NCBI GenBank assembly: GCA_910592205.1
Contig: CAJVPJ010001208.1
Coordinates: 1 to 11,445 of the forward strand
From: Paraglomus occultum
Taxonomy: Eukaryota; Glomeromycota; Glomeromycetes; Paraglomerales; Paraglomeraceae
Direction: 5' to 3'
Length of the DNA: 11,445 nt
The notes beneath the pieces are model-generated. The model ran no database searches and was not told the origin of the DNA. It was given only the letters and a program-made list of their open reading frames with translations. Below, in pieces: positions 1 to 9,700 of this stretch; the first letter of the stretch is position 1, and every line of letters begins with the position of its first letter. Both the position numbers and the translations under genes were made by a program.

Positions 1-715
1 GCTAATTCCCATTGGGATAGTTATAGTCCCGACTAAGTGGGATATTTGTAGTCTATATAGACTACAAATATCCCACTCGCAAGATCCGGAATTAATAACA
101 ATGCCTGCCCATAATAATAAAAGATATCTCATATTATCCCAGCCCTATAGGACACCAAGGTGACACAACTTAATGTTTAATGAAATTAAAGTTTAAAGAT
201 TATGATTTTCGAGAATTAACCTGACTTTGTTCTATACCTCCAAAATCGGCTTTTATACACAAAATTTGACGCACTCTTTCCATATTAAAGGAAATAAAAA
301 CGCGTGAGATCCAATTTTGGCAAAAATGTAAAGATAACAATTCTTAAACTCACATTTATAAATTATTCTTTGTGCTTTAAAGAACAAGCTTAATTCTCAA
401 CGCCAAGCGCTAGTACGTTTCTGGAATCTCAATAAAGCTCTTATACAACGAGAAAATATATTGCGTGTGAGCTGAAGTGATAGGTAGAGCAATATATACA
501 TCTGTGAAGAGACAATCCTATCCTTGCGGACCTTGGCCACTAGGGATGGAGTTAAATTCTATCGCGTAACGATCAAGAGAAGCTTGGTCTTACGAATTAT
601 CAATGCTTAACGCTGACCCGAAAAGCAAAACAAGTCATAAATACTTAAATAAACCGTAACTTTATTTCAGATAAAATAACTTTTCAATACTAGCCTGTCA
701 CCAAAGTGTTTTTAC
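1..715. other. Non-coding, AT-rich left flank
   Basis: No reading frame here resembles a known protein, and stops are frequent in all frames. The first 80 bases are rich in short inverted repeats with GGGAT/ATCCC cores, including the long palindrome listed separately. The rest is plain AT-rich sequence. The 3' part may be decayed 5' sequence of the transposase remnant that becomes recognisable at about 721, but I could not recognise transposase residues before that point. Confidence 0.6.
36..77. repeat. Perfect 42-bp palindrome
   Basis: Two 21-base arms (36-56 and 57-77) are exact reverse complements with no spacer. The arm starts AGTGGGATATTTG and the centre is CTATATAG. Just upstream is a looser inverted repeat of the same type (GGGATA at 15-20, TAGTCCC at 24-30). 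A perfect match this long is not expected by chance in a window of this size. It could be the fold-back end of a transposon, two terminal repeats joined head to head, or a small MITE; which one cannot be told from this copy. Confidence 0.9.
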
Positions 716-720
716 CTAGA

Positions 721-1140
721 GTGAATATTGTGCCAAAAGTTTATACTGCTTTATATGTATTAATGGATGCAAAGATCAAGAAAATACTTGCAAGTAGTTG
801 GAGATGTCAACAGAATGATGACCTGAAGCATATGCAGCCAAGGAGTTTTTAAAAGCAAAAACTTCCCTGACGTTATGGACAGGCCGTCTAATAATCCAGA
901 CTTTAATCCTATTGAAAATCTGTGGACAATTGTTAAACATTGTGCTGAAAATGTAATATTTCTTGAGCTGCAGCAATATGTGATGGAGCAGGAAATATTC
1001 CCAATGAATTTTTGACTAACCTTATTTCATCAGCGTATGACTGTCAGCAAGTAATAGACAAAGGTGAACGAATTATTAATAACGTATGGGTTTTTTCACA
1101 CTTTGTAAAAAACCTCGCTTTGCAAGCCATCACACATTAA
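721..1140 (+). pseudogene. Tc1/mariner-type transposase remnant (C-terminal half), multiply frameshifted
   Basis: Fragments of a Tc1-like DDE transposase appear in order but in different frames. At 721-830 a stretch including LMDAKIKKIL and QQNDDLKH resembles the region holding the second catalytic Asp (the family's Q(D)ND.KH motif, here changed). At about 831-880 comes AAKEFLKAKT. At about 881-1012 comes PSNNPDFNPIENLW, the hallmark block before the third acidic residue. At about 1006-1137 comes NLISSAYDCQQVIDKGERI, the C-terminal block. At least three frameshifts are needed, and the frames carry stops at 850, 1013 and 1138. The N-terminal DNA-binding half is not recognisable. This copy cannot be active. 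I am sure of the family; the exact 5' limit is not clear. Confidence 0.85.
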
Positions 1141-1181
1141 AATTAAAACAGTTTCTATAAAGCTATTGTAATAAAAGAAAA

Positions 1182-1213
1182 GAAACGCCAATTTTTTTTT
1201 CTAACGTACTGTA
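1182..1213 (+). repeat. Candidate right terminal repeat of the Tc1-like element
   Basis: About 45 bases past the end of the transposase remnant the sequence runs GAAACGCC, a T-rich stretch, then CTAACGTACTGTA. Many Tc1-type elements end in ...ACTG next to the TA target dinucleotide, so ACTGTA at 1208-1213 is a reasonable right end. I found no matching left end (TACAGT...) between 1 and 720, so the call rests on position and the terminal tetranucleotide only. Confidence 0.35.
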
Positions 1214-1664
1214 ATTTATAAGATGTTATTACTTGAATATAAATTAAAGACGAAACAGTAAATGTCAAAAAACTAAAGGAGAGAATCATTTTTTTAAAAG
1301 TAGTGGAAGATCAACAGTCAGAAACGAGTATCTTTTCCCCATTATCCTGCATTTTCCCTGCGTCTCACACACTTCTTAAAGGGGAAATGTATTGTCAACG
1401 TCTCACCTCGCTTATAGCCAGAAGGTACGGGTAGTTGGCATTCAGAGCCTCACAAGCCCTGGAAAAGCTTATTGAAGTAATATTTTTACCAATGAGAAAT
1501 GCTAAAAGTTCTCTGAAAAATAGCTGAAACGGCCGAGAAATTTTTACTGTAATGGCTGATAGTCCATATGCATAGTTTATTTGAAACATAAAGTATTATG
1601 ATTAAACTTTTTTTTTCTTTAGCCGTCCTATGTGTTCGTTTCGGCAACGAGAATGTGTCACGTG

Positions 1665-3491
1665 TCAACGGGATTTCTTGCTGGATGTAAACTGAAGTCT
1701 GTTCTCGTAGAACGAAATTATCTAATGATAATGCGCGTCGCGATGAGATGGGATTACCAAAAGTGGTTGTTATATACTGGTAGGAAAACCGACTTACCTT
1801 TTGCGGGCATTTGGCATTAACTAACTTTGCCGAATGAGCAGTTGTATGACCATTTATCCTGTAAAGAAAAAGTATGAGCATGAATAATAATTTAAACAAC
1901 AAGCGGTAGCAGCGTTGAAAGCCATAAAGAGATGGGTGGCGTCAACTAATCTTAAAGCTTTTCACCATACAAGTATGACGACACTCCAAACACACGCACC
2001 AGTTCAAATACACCATCAACTGCCCATCCTCAGCCATCTGTACAGTTTGTACTTCTTTGATGTGCGGTTCCCAACTGCCAGCGATTTCAGCCGGACAGAA
2101 TTCTTCGTCATCCGGTTCAGGTGATGATTGCTCAATCATCATTTGATTGTCGTCAATGGGATTGCTTTTGGTTTTCGAGCCGGACGTATCTACTCTGCGT
2201 TTTTTTAACCGGCGACTATCGTTTGTACCATCATCGTATTCAGTATTATTTTTATCCTCTTTTCTGTCCGTCTCCTCCTCTTCTCCCTCCTCTTTTCCCT
2301 CCTTTTCACCAGAATCCTCATCTCTGTCTTCGTCCTCACCCTCATCATCATCCTCCGTCTCTGATCGAGCGGCACTTAAAGTTCTATTAGTATGGGATCT
2401 TGAACCTGTTTTCGAATTTTTCGTCGATTTACTTGAAGATTGTTTTGAACTTCGAGAAGTTGACTTTGACTTTGGCTTTGATTCGAATATCTCATCCTCA
2501 TCGCTCTCTTCTTTACTACGAATGTTACGTGAATTCTTGCGTTTATCACTTTTGCGAGATGACTGATTCTTGGCAGACTTTTTTGACTTTGCTGGCGGTG
2601 ATTTGGTAGGTTGCTGTCTTGTCGGATCCTGTTTCACGAGTTCTTCTTTTGAATCCCAGTACTTGCCTAATAATGATTCACAGTAGCTAAAAAAAAAAGT
2701 GGTAATGTAAGCATCCATCGTAAAAGACGGATTACCATTTACCGAAAAAACAAGCCGATTTTTTTCTATGAAAACAAACGTACACATTATCACGATATTC
2801 CCATGTATTTTGTTCGGTTGGATAGCCTATATAAACAAGTGCAAAAAGTGATTACTCGACATGCAGTCCTAACAAACATGATACAAACACATAGATCTTC
2901 GCTTTTACCTTTCCATTTGATAAGATACTGAATCCTTCCCTACTCCATGACAGAACAGCAAGAAAACAAAATTTACAACCATATCCAAGATCACACAGAT
3001 TACTCACCCCTCCTTCCCACATTTTCTCCTTACTACAGTTTTTACTACTAACTCCTGCGTATATCGCTATGGGCTAGTACATAACAATAAACTATTTATC
3101 ACTTTATGCAAATAATCTCATTTCCCCTTTGACACACACGCATCCCAACCCAATATGTCAGTTCTTTCACCTTTTTTAGACGATGTCCAACGACAGCTTC
3201 AACCTCATACACTAAATTAATATGTTCATTCCCATCTCCTGACTGTTCGTCCAGCTTGCCTCGCATTTGTGGGCCTCCAACGTCTTCGGCGTATTCGTCA
3301 GCCACCATCCTTTCTTCATTCGGTTGAGCACCGTCGGCGGACCCGTAGTCGCCATTCCGCTGGGCGCCCCCATTCATTTGGTCGTCGTCGGAGTAAATGA
3401 ATTCGTCGATTTCTTCACCTCGTATTGCGGTTTCATCGGCACTGCTTGACGTTTCGATCATTTTATCAGCATCGAAGCGTTTGTCCGTCAT
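1665..3491 (-). CDS. HP1: HP1-like chromodomain/chromoshadow protein, six exons, 399 aa
   Basis: Heterochromatin protein that should bind methylated H3K9 and dimerise to recruit partners. Exons in gene order: 3491-3171, 2939-2909, 2826-2784, 2686-2000, 1858-1798, 1721-1665; all junctions are GT/AG and the frame stays open (1200 nt with stop). The ATG at 3491 follows an in-frame TAA. Residues 1-90 are an acidic extension. The chromodomain is about 93-142 (YEVEAVVGHR, YLIKWKGYP, NTWEY, CESLLGKYW). Its aromatic cage Y95, W116, Y119 has the same spacing as Drosophila HP1 Y24/W45/Y48. The hinge (about 143-335) holds Ser/Lys-rich repeats, an Asp/Glu tract (241-276) and a nuclear-localisation-like RRLKKRR (290-296). 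The chromoshadow domain is about 336-392, ending CPQK-IISFYENRLQF. Typical HP1 proteins are about 180-330 aa, so the hinge is long. The family is certain; ortholog level (Swi6-like or Chp2-like) is not. Confidence 0.94.
2262..2362. repeat. Low-complexity pyrimidine-rich tract inside the HP1 hinge exon
   Basis: On the plus strand about 100 bases consist almost wholly of C and T (CTCCTCCTCTTCTCC and similar). On the coding strand this is GAR/GAY codons for the Asp/Glu tract (residues about 241-276) of the HP1 hinge. The compositional bias follows from the protein tract, but at DNA level such purine/pyrimidine asymmetry can favour triplex structures and repeat-length variation. Confidence 0.8.
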
Positions 3492-4559
3492 TATGTCTAT
3501 TTGTTATCCGTAGATCTGGTGCTCAACATAACTTGTATAAAAAATGAATGCAGATTGAACGCGGTATGTTAGGTTTTAATCAGATGGTGTTACAGAATGT
3601 CAATATCAGGTATATCTGTTACGCAAAATCTGATTTGATCTTGTGATCAACGTTCAAAACAATGGTTAATTGTAACTTGGCATTAAAGTAATAATCCAGT
3701 CAGTGCATAACAATAACGTGTTTGAATAATTATTCAAGTTTTTTTGTTGCATAAAAGAACAAACAACATATCTGATCGTTTAGCGCATTCAACAAGACTA
3801 TGCTTCTCTTCTACTCCACAAATATTCTTTTTGTCAAAAAGACGTGTTGATATTCTTTATACGTTTTACGCGATGCAATATTAGAAAACTGTAATTCTAT
3901 GAAAGCAACAACAAGGCTTTGTGGAATTGAATTTTCTTTTCACGTCTTGTACGACTTGTGACAAAAGTTCAACTATGTTGCTTATGTATCATGAACAACA
4001 TACCGCAAATAAATACTTAATTGCTTTCGTAATTGCATTAGGAAAATATTTGACAGGCTTTCCTGTTAAATTATTCTTCAGGAGAGCATTATTGACTGTC
4101 TGAATAATCTCAATCTCCATTAAAACTATAGTACGAGGCTTCAAAACTGTGGTGAATTAAATCATCTAACGGTTGAATGTAATTTATACTTAATGTCGAC
4201 GATTTGGTAGTAGAAACCCATTAGTCCATAAGAATTTGGACAGAATCATTATTTGATATTAAGCTTATTATTATAACAAAACCATTGACCAGAGAGAATA
4301 AAAGCAGACGCGAAAGTTGTTTCATCTTTCATTTTATCCACTCAACTGATCTTCTACAATGATTTGATAGACAGTTTGTTTATTGACACCCATTGTGCAG
4401 AAGATCGTATAGTCACTTACTCCAACCGTTTACATGGTTATTTTGCGAGTAATGATCAAACTGCTAAGACTCTAACGACATAATAGAGTAATTTTCTTTA
4501 GCGCCTCATTAACAGGATGATTCTAACCACGAGACTACTCGGCCACCATCAACGTACGG
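3492..4559. other. Intergenic between the HP1 and KMO genes
   Basis: This stretch should contain the HP1 promoter (its first ~300 bases, read on the minus strand). I found no protein resemblance in any frame, no tRNA-like boxes and no transposon motif. A short inverted repeat TTGATC-ttgt-GATCAA lies at 3635-3650, about 145 bases upstream of the HP1 start; it may be incidental. The 60-codon plus-strand open frame at 3921-4103 lacks an ATG start and looks random. Confidence 0.5.
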
Positions 4560-4676
4560 ATGAAGAAGTTACTTTGCTTTTTATTATTGCTACGTCTATT
4601 AATTGATTCTGCAAGTCATGTGGGATTCCTCATAAACGAACCATTCAAGCGAGTTTCCCTGACAAATAACAAATAG
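4560..4676 (+). CDS. Possible 38-aa small secreted peptide ORF
   Basis: A complete ATG-to-TAG frame begins with MKKLLCFLLLLRLLIDSAS. That is a short basic N-region, a leucine-rich core and a small-residue end, the textbook layout of a secretory signal peptide. About 19 residues remain after a cleavage near SAS; they include a Lys-Arg pair (NEPFKR), the kind of site cut by Kex2-type proteases. An AATAAAAG box at about 4296-4303 upstream could act as a TATA element. Against it, an ORF this short can occur by chance in AT-rich DNA, where TTA/CTT leucine codons are common, and I recognise no homolog. It could also be the first exon of a spliced gene running toward 4870. Confidence 0.25.
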   Translation: MKKLLCFLLLLRLLIDSASHVGFLINEPFKRVSLTNNK

Positions 4677-4876
4677 TGATTCGACAACTTACTACTGTGT
4701 CAACAATTTTACTATTACTTATTATTACATAGACAACCAATGTCACGTAGTTAGTATACATAATACTCAAGCAGATAAACGCCAACTCAAAGACTAGTCG
4801 TCTCCCGATATTAACCGATAATGAAGCTATACCAATGTCATCTCCTTGACCATATAAACTCTCTGACCCTTTTAAA
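4677..4876. other. KMO 3' flank
   Basis: AT-rich DNA downstream of the kynurenine monooxygenase stop codon (read on the minus strand). It presumably holds the 3' UTR and polyadenylation site. I saw no canonical AATAAA on the minus strand close to the stop and nothing that looks coding. Confidence 0.5.
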
Positions 4877-6689
<1,813 letters not shown>

Positions 6690-7428
6690 GATAATGGATA
6701 GACTGAGCCGCCGTCCTTTTCAGATTCGCAACTCACAGTAACTTGATTACCATGCCGTTCCAAATATTTAATGTTTAATTTTCTTCTAATTCTGGCAGAA
6801 CTGAACGCAGGTCACGAGTATATGTGATCTGCATAAGCAATGCGTGAGAACAATTTATCACTTTTAAGCTTAATTTCTTCGTTTCTACTTTATTACGGTA
6901 TTTCAGTCAATGCTCGAATGAACGTATACCCCTCGGACATATAGCCGTTAGGGGACGGTGGTTTGAAGTATGAACGAGATGATTTCAAAGAGAGAATGCA
7001 AAGAACGAATCGGGAGAGAATGAATGGAGAAAATAGGTTTGCACAATTTCATCGATTCGATCCTATATAGTCCGTTTCGCGTTTTTTATTGTTGCCGAGT
7101 CTTGATAATTTCCAACCAAAGGCGAAGGTTTATTCAAAGCCAAACAATACGTAGACAACGTTATTCTATATCGCAGTCTGCATGCAATCCGTACAAAACA
7201 ATGCATCAATCATGCTACAATTTCCTTTTCTTGATTACGAAAATCAGAGAGAGCGATACTATTTCCCTGTCTCAATATTGAAATTACTCTCCCTTTCCCG
7301 AAGAACGTCGGCCAACGCCTCGCTGCTTTATCAATAAATCGTAATACAAGGCTTTTCACATCCGTCACTTTCATTTCGCGTCTTGATACCGGAAGGGGGT
7401 CAATGTCATTTGCGCTAAAATACGAGAG
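6690..7428. other. Intergenic, KMO upstream region
   Basis: The first few hundred bases on the minus strand should hold the KMO promoter; I see no clear TATA box or known operator. Open frames at 6463-6741 (plus, antisense to KMO exon 1) and 7024-7281 (plus, no ATG at its start of the right kind and random-looking composition) are not convincing. No RNA gene is recognised. Confidence 0.5.
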
Positions 7429-7629
7429 ATGGGGGCGAAGCCAGAATTAGAATATCAGATTGGTTCGGCGGAGCCAACAGTCAAGAGGGAGGAATCTCAT
7501 CGGGAGACTAAGACAAAGGTATCGATTCGATGCGTCCTTCATGAAGGAGAGTTGAGCATGATCCGAATGAAAATAACAAGCAACTATCTCTCGCTCAAAA
7601 CGGAATCGGGTAGCGTTCTAATACGTTAA
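7429..7629 (+). CDS. Unproven 66-aa ORF between the KMO and PEX39-like genes
   Basis: ATG to TAA, somewhat richer in G+C than its surroundings, coding for a charged peptide (MGAKPELEYQIGS..., then KVSIRCVLHEGELSMIRMKI). The segment KVSIRCVLHEGELSMIRM recalls the first strands of a PB1 domain, but the rest of the fold is missing. I recognise no family. The antisense frame is also open for about 60 codons over part of the same stretch, which weakens the case for either. It could be a small gene, a relic, or chance. Confidence 0.2.
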   Translation: MGAKPELEYQIGSAEPTVKREESHRETKTKVSIRCVLHEGELSMIRMKITSNYLSLKTESGSVLIR

Positions 7630-7701
7630 GTGATATAGAATTGCGATAACTATCAGGTGAAGAAATTTATGCAATACCTTAAATGAAAAATCCGTCAAGA
7701 T

Positions 7702-8465
7702 TCAAGAGACTCGTTTCCACGGCTTTTGTTTTGGTTCCATGGTTGACGGCTTTGGAGGGTTTTTGTTGAGTTCGTCAGGGATTTGTCGCACTAGTGGAAG
7801 AAAATGCTTAATATAAGAAACAAATTTGGCTCGTCCTTTTGTGTGAATGCCAGATGAATTCGTACCTGGTGGCATCTCGCCGGCTGCTATCATTTTGACT
7901 ATTTCTTGAAATGAGCGAGAATACGGTGGATTGTTATCTGAAACATTTTATGAAGGATAAGTACTGATGAATGGGAATATGTGATGCAGATGAAGAAGTG
8001 CTACTTTTACCAGAAGTTGTTGTTGTCGATATCTCTAGATTTTGCGACGTAAGTTGTGCATTTACATCATTTTGCGGCGGGCAGACTTCTGTCTCAGTTG
8101 ACGAATTATCAACGCTGTTTACATTCAGCTTCCACGCTATGTACTCATCATAGTCGATTTTTGTATTAACAGTTCTATTACAAGAGACAATCAAATGAAT
8201 AAACGGTTCTGTTAACGAGTTCTATATCAGCTATACTTACTTCAAGAAATAAAAGAATTTTGCCTTTTGTATCAATGTCTCTCTTTCCTGTGGTTTGTCT
8301 TCACGAGAAGCTAGAATACTTTGCAAACCTTTCTATATATATAATTGACATGGTTTAGTCGCATTATCAAAACAATGTGAAATTAATGAACAGCCTTACT
8401 TGAAACGTTTCGTCGCGGTCGAATTCATATTTCTCAAATTTTAGGAACAACTCGCTATGTGCCAT
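7702..8465 (-). CDS. PEX39: PEX39-like peroxisomal import factor (KPWE domain), five exons, 160 aa
   Basis: Probable small peroxin of the KPWE-domain group (yeast Yjr012c/Pex39, human C6orf226). From memory of the literature, PEX39 works with PEX7 in import of PTS2 cargo. Exons in gene order: 8465-8400, 8332-8241, 8174-8011, 7937-7866, 7790-7702; all introns are GT/AG, 66-75 nt, and the frame is open throughout (483 nt with stop). The ATG follows an in-frame TGA. An N-terminal block (about 6-68) contains KYEFDRDETFQKGLQSIL, an acidic/basic linker, AKFFYFLK and IDYDEYIAWK; I associate this block with fungal members. A Ser/Thr-rich linker (about 70-107) joins it to the C-terminal domain: SFQEIVKMIAAGEMPP (116-131), RQIPDELN (133-140) and the signature at 154-157, which reads KPWK rather than KPWE. 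No membrane segment, so likely cytosolic or loosely bound. The splice model is firm; family call is good but from motif memory. Confidence 0.8.
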
Positions 8466-9660
8466 TTTTCCGGTTATCCGACATCAGAATGGCATGCTAA
8501 TGCTGCCACAAATTGTCTACGTCATATTTTTATCCTTACCTATTTTGTCTCAACTCTGTAATCGCAGCTACAACGTCGGTTTTTGCACCATAAATTATTA
8601 CTGTATTACGAATGGAAACATTTAATCACGTGAATCAAAAAAACACTGAGTATGTTTCGGCGATCTTGGGCAGTTAATTCGAAGCAAATAAATGTGGCTT
8701 CAAACCTCAGAGCGTTTATACCAAAAAAAAAACTAGCCATAAGAATGATAGGACAGACGAATGAGTATAAATTATGGCTTAGGATTTTTTATCAACTAAA
8801 AAGGTGTGTGAAAAGTAGAATTTTGCACACACAAAAAGGTGTCTTGAGATAAAAGCAAGGAGCCGCGTTATTTTAATAAATACAGAGTTTATATAGAACG
8901 CGAGGAGAAACATGTGTGTTCCCGTTTTCAAGAGACTCAAGCATTGTCAAACATCGACCCCCACAAAAAACGTGCTTGACACAATGTATAGAATTTTTGC
9001 TTGAATTTTTATTGACGCAGTAAATACACGTAAGTATACGATTCTACTGGTAGCATCTTTACAGAATTTGGTTAACAGAAACATTACAACTCCAATAACA
9101 TGTCTTGCGTTTTTCTTTGAAAACTATTATTGTTGCCATATGCACTAATGTCATTGTCAAGCCAACTACCGCGGAAGAGCATTCGGTAATTAGCGTTGGA
9201 CTTAACTTATTCAATCGAGGCAGTTGACCTCTGTTCCCGCTTTCATCGCTAATCAGCTAGTATTCGTATTTTTATACTCACATAACCGATCGGTATAACA
9301 CAGATTCTCGACTATCAATTTACGCTATAATTATGTCGGCGGTGGATTTGGTTCCGATAGTCCGTAGAATAGAACGGAGGCATATTACACATAGTATATT
9401 AGCAAATAACTAACCACGGTTTTCGGCCAATTTCAAGATGTGGGAGCGGCCAGGTCCAATAAGTATATTATTGTATTATGTCTATAATACAAGTATTAGA
9501 AAAAATGTTTAAATTCAAAGAACGAACTCCAAACGACAAGTTGAAAATGCTAGTTAGCAAAAATACACTATTTGTATTACTATTTACTAATCGTAATGTT
9601 TAATTAATTATCGAATAAGTATACGTTAACTTCATAAAGTACTAAAGCAGTTTGAGTAAC
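8466..9660. other. Intergenic, upstream of the PEX39-like gene
   Basis: No convincing gene. A CACGTG E-box lies at 8627-8632, about 165 bases upstream of the PEX39-like ATG, where a bHLH factor could act. A plus ORF at 8652-8852 (66 aa, Lys/Arg-rich) runs through a hairpin and shows no family features. Other small palindromes: ACCGATCGGT at 9285-9294 and a hairpin with 9-base arms at 9471-9492. The rest is AT-rich with nothing recognisable. Confidence 0.5.
8798..8842. repeat. Hairpin flanked by short direct repeats
   Basis: GTGTGTGAAAA (8804-8814) pairs with TTTTGCACACAC (8821-8832), with one bulged G and a six-base loop. The direct repeat AAAAAGGTGT occurs at 8798-8807 and again at 8833-8842 around it. 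The right arm contains AATTTTGCACACA, which recurs exactly at 9684-9696. This may be a scrap of a transposon end. Confidence 0.45.
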
Positions 9661-9667
9661 CGTATTA

Positions 9668-9700
9668 GTATGGCCAACAAAAAAATTTTGCACACATCCA
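9668..9700 (+). repeat. Tc1-like terminal-repeat-like sequence
   Basis: The sequence TAGTATGGCCAAC, an A-run and ATTTTGCACACATCC resembles the start of many Tc1-type terminal repeats (cagt..tggccaaaa...gcacac). It shares AATTTTGCACACA with 8819-8831. No transposase and no clear partner in inverted orientation was found, so this may be a solo end or a MITE fragment. Confidence 0.3.

Noticed and set aside
1395-1589. Alternative last exon for HP1 (frame containing LFFRELLAF)
   Set aside because: It keeps frame and loosely mimics FYEERLTW but needs a two-residue gap; the exon at 1721-1665 gives a gap-free CPQK-IISFYENRLQF match.
1486-1902. 138-codon minus-strand open frame
   Set aside because: It overlaps HP1 exons 5 and 6 in the same or other frames and its extra sequence is intronic; the chromoshadow residues are explained by the spliced model.
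2121-2609. Three plus-strand open frames rich in Ser/Pro/Leu
   Set aside because: They are the antisense of the low-complexity HP1 hinge exon; composition follows from the acidic/Ser-Lys coding on the other strand.
7040-7075. tRNA-like B box (cgattcgatcc)
   Set aside because: No A box upstream and no cloverleaf can be drawn; no tRNA, rRNA, snRNA or CRISPR array was found anywhere in the window.
7938-7964. A 27-nt intron in the PEX39-like gene (gtactt to tttcag)
   Set aside because: Too short and leads at once to a stop; the donor at 8010 gives a 73-nt intron and an open frame.
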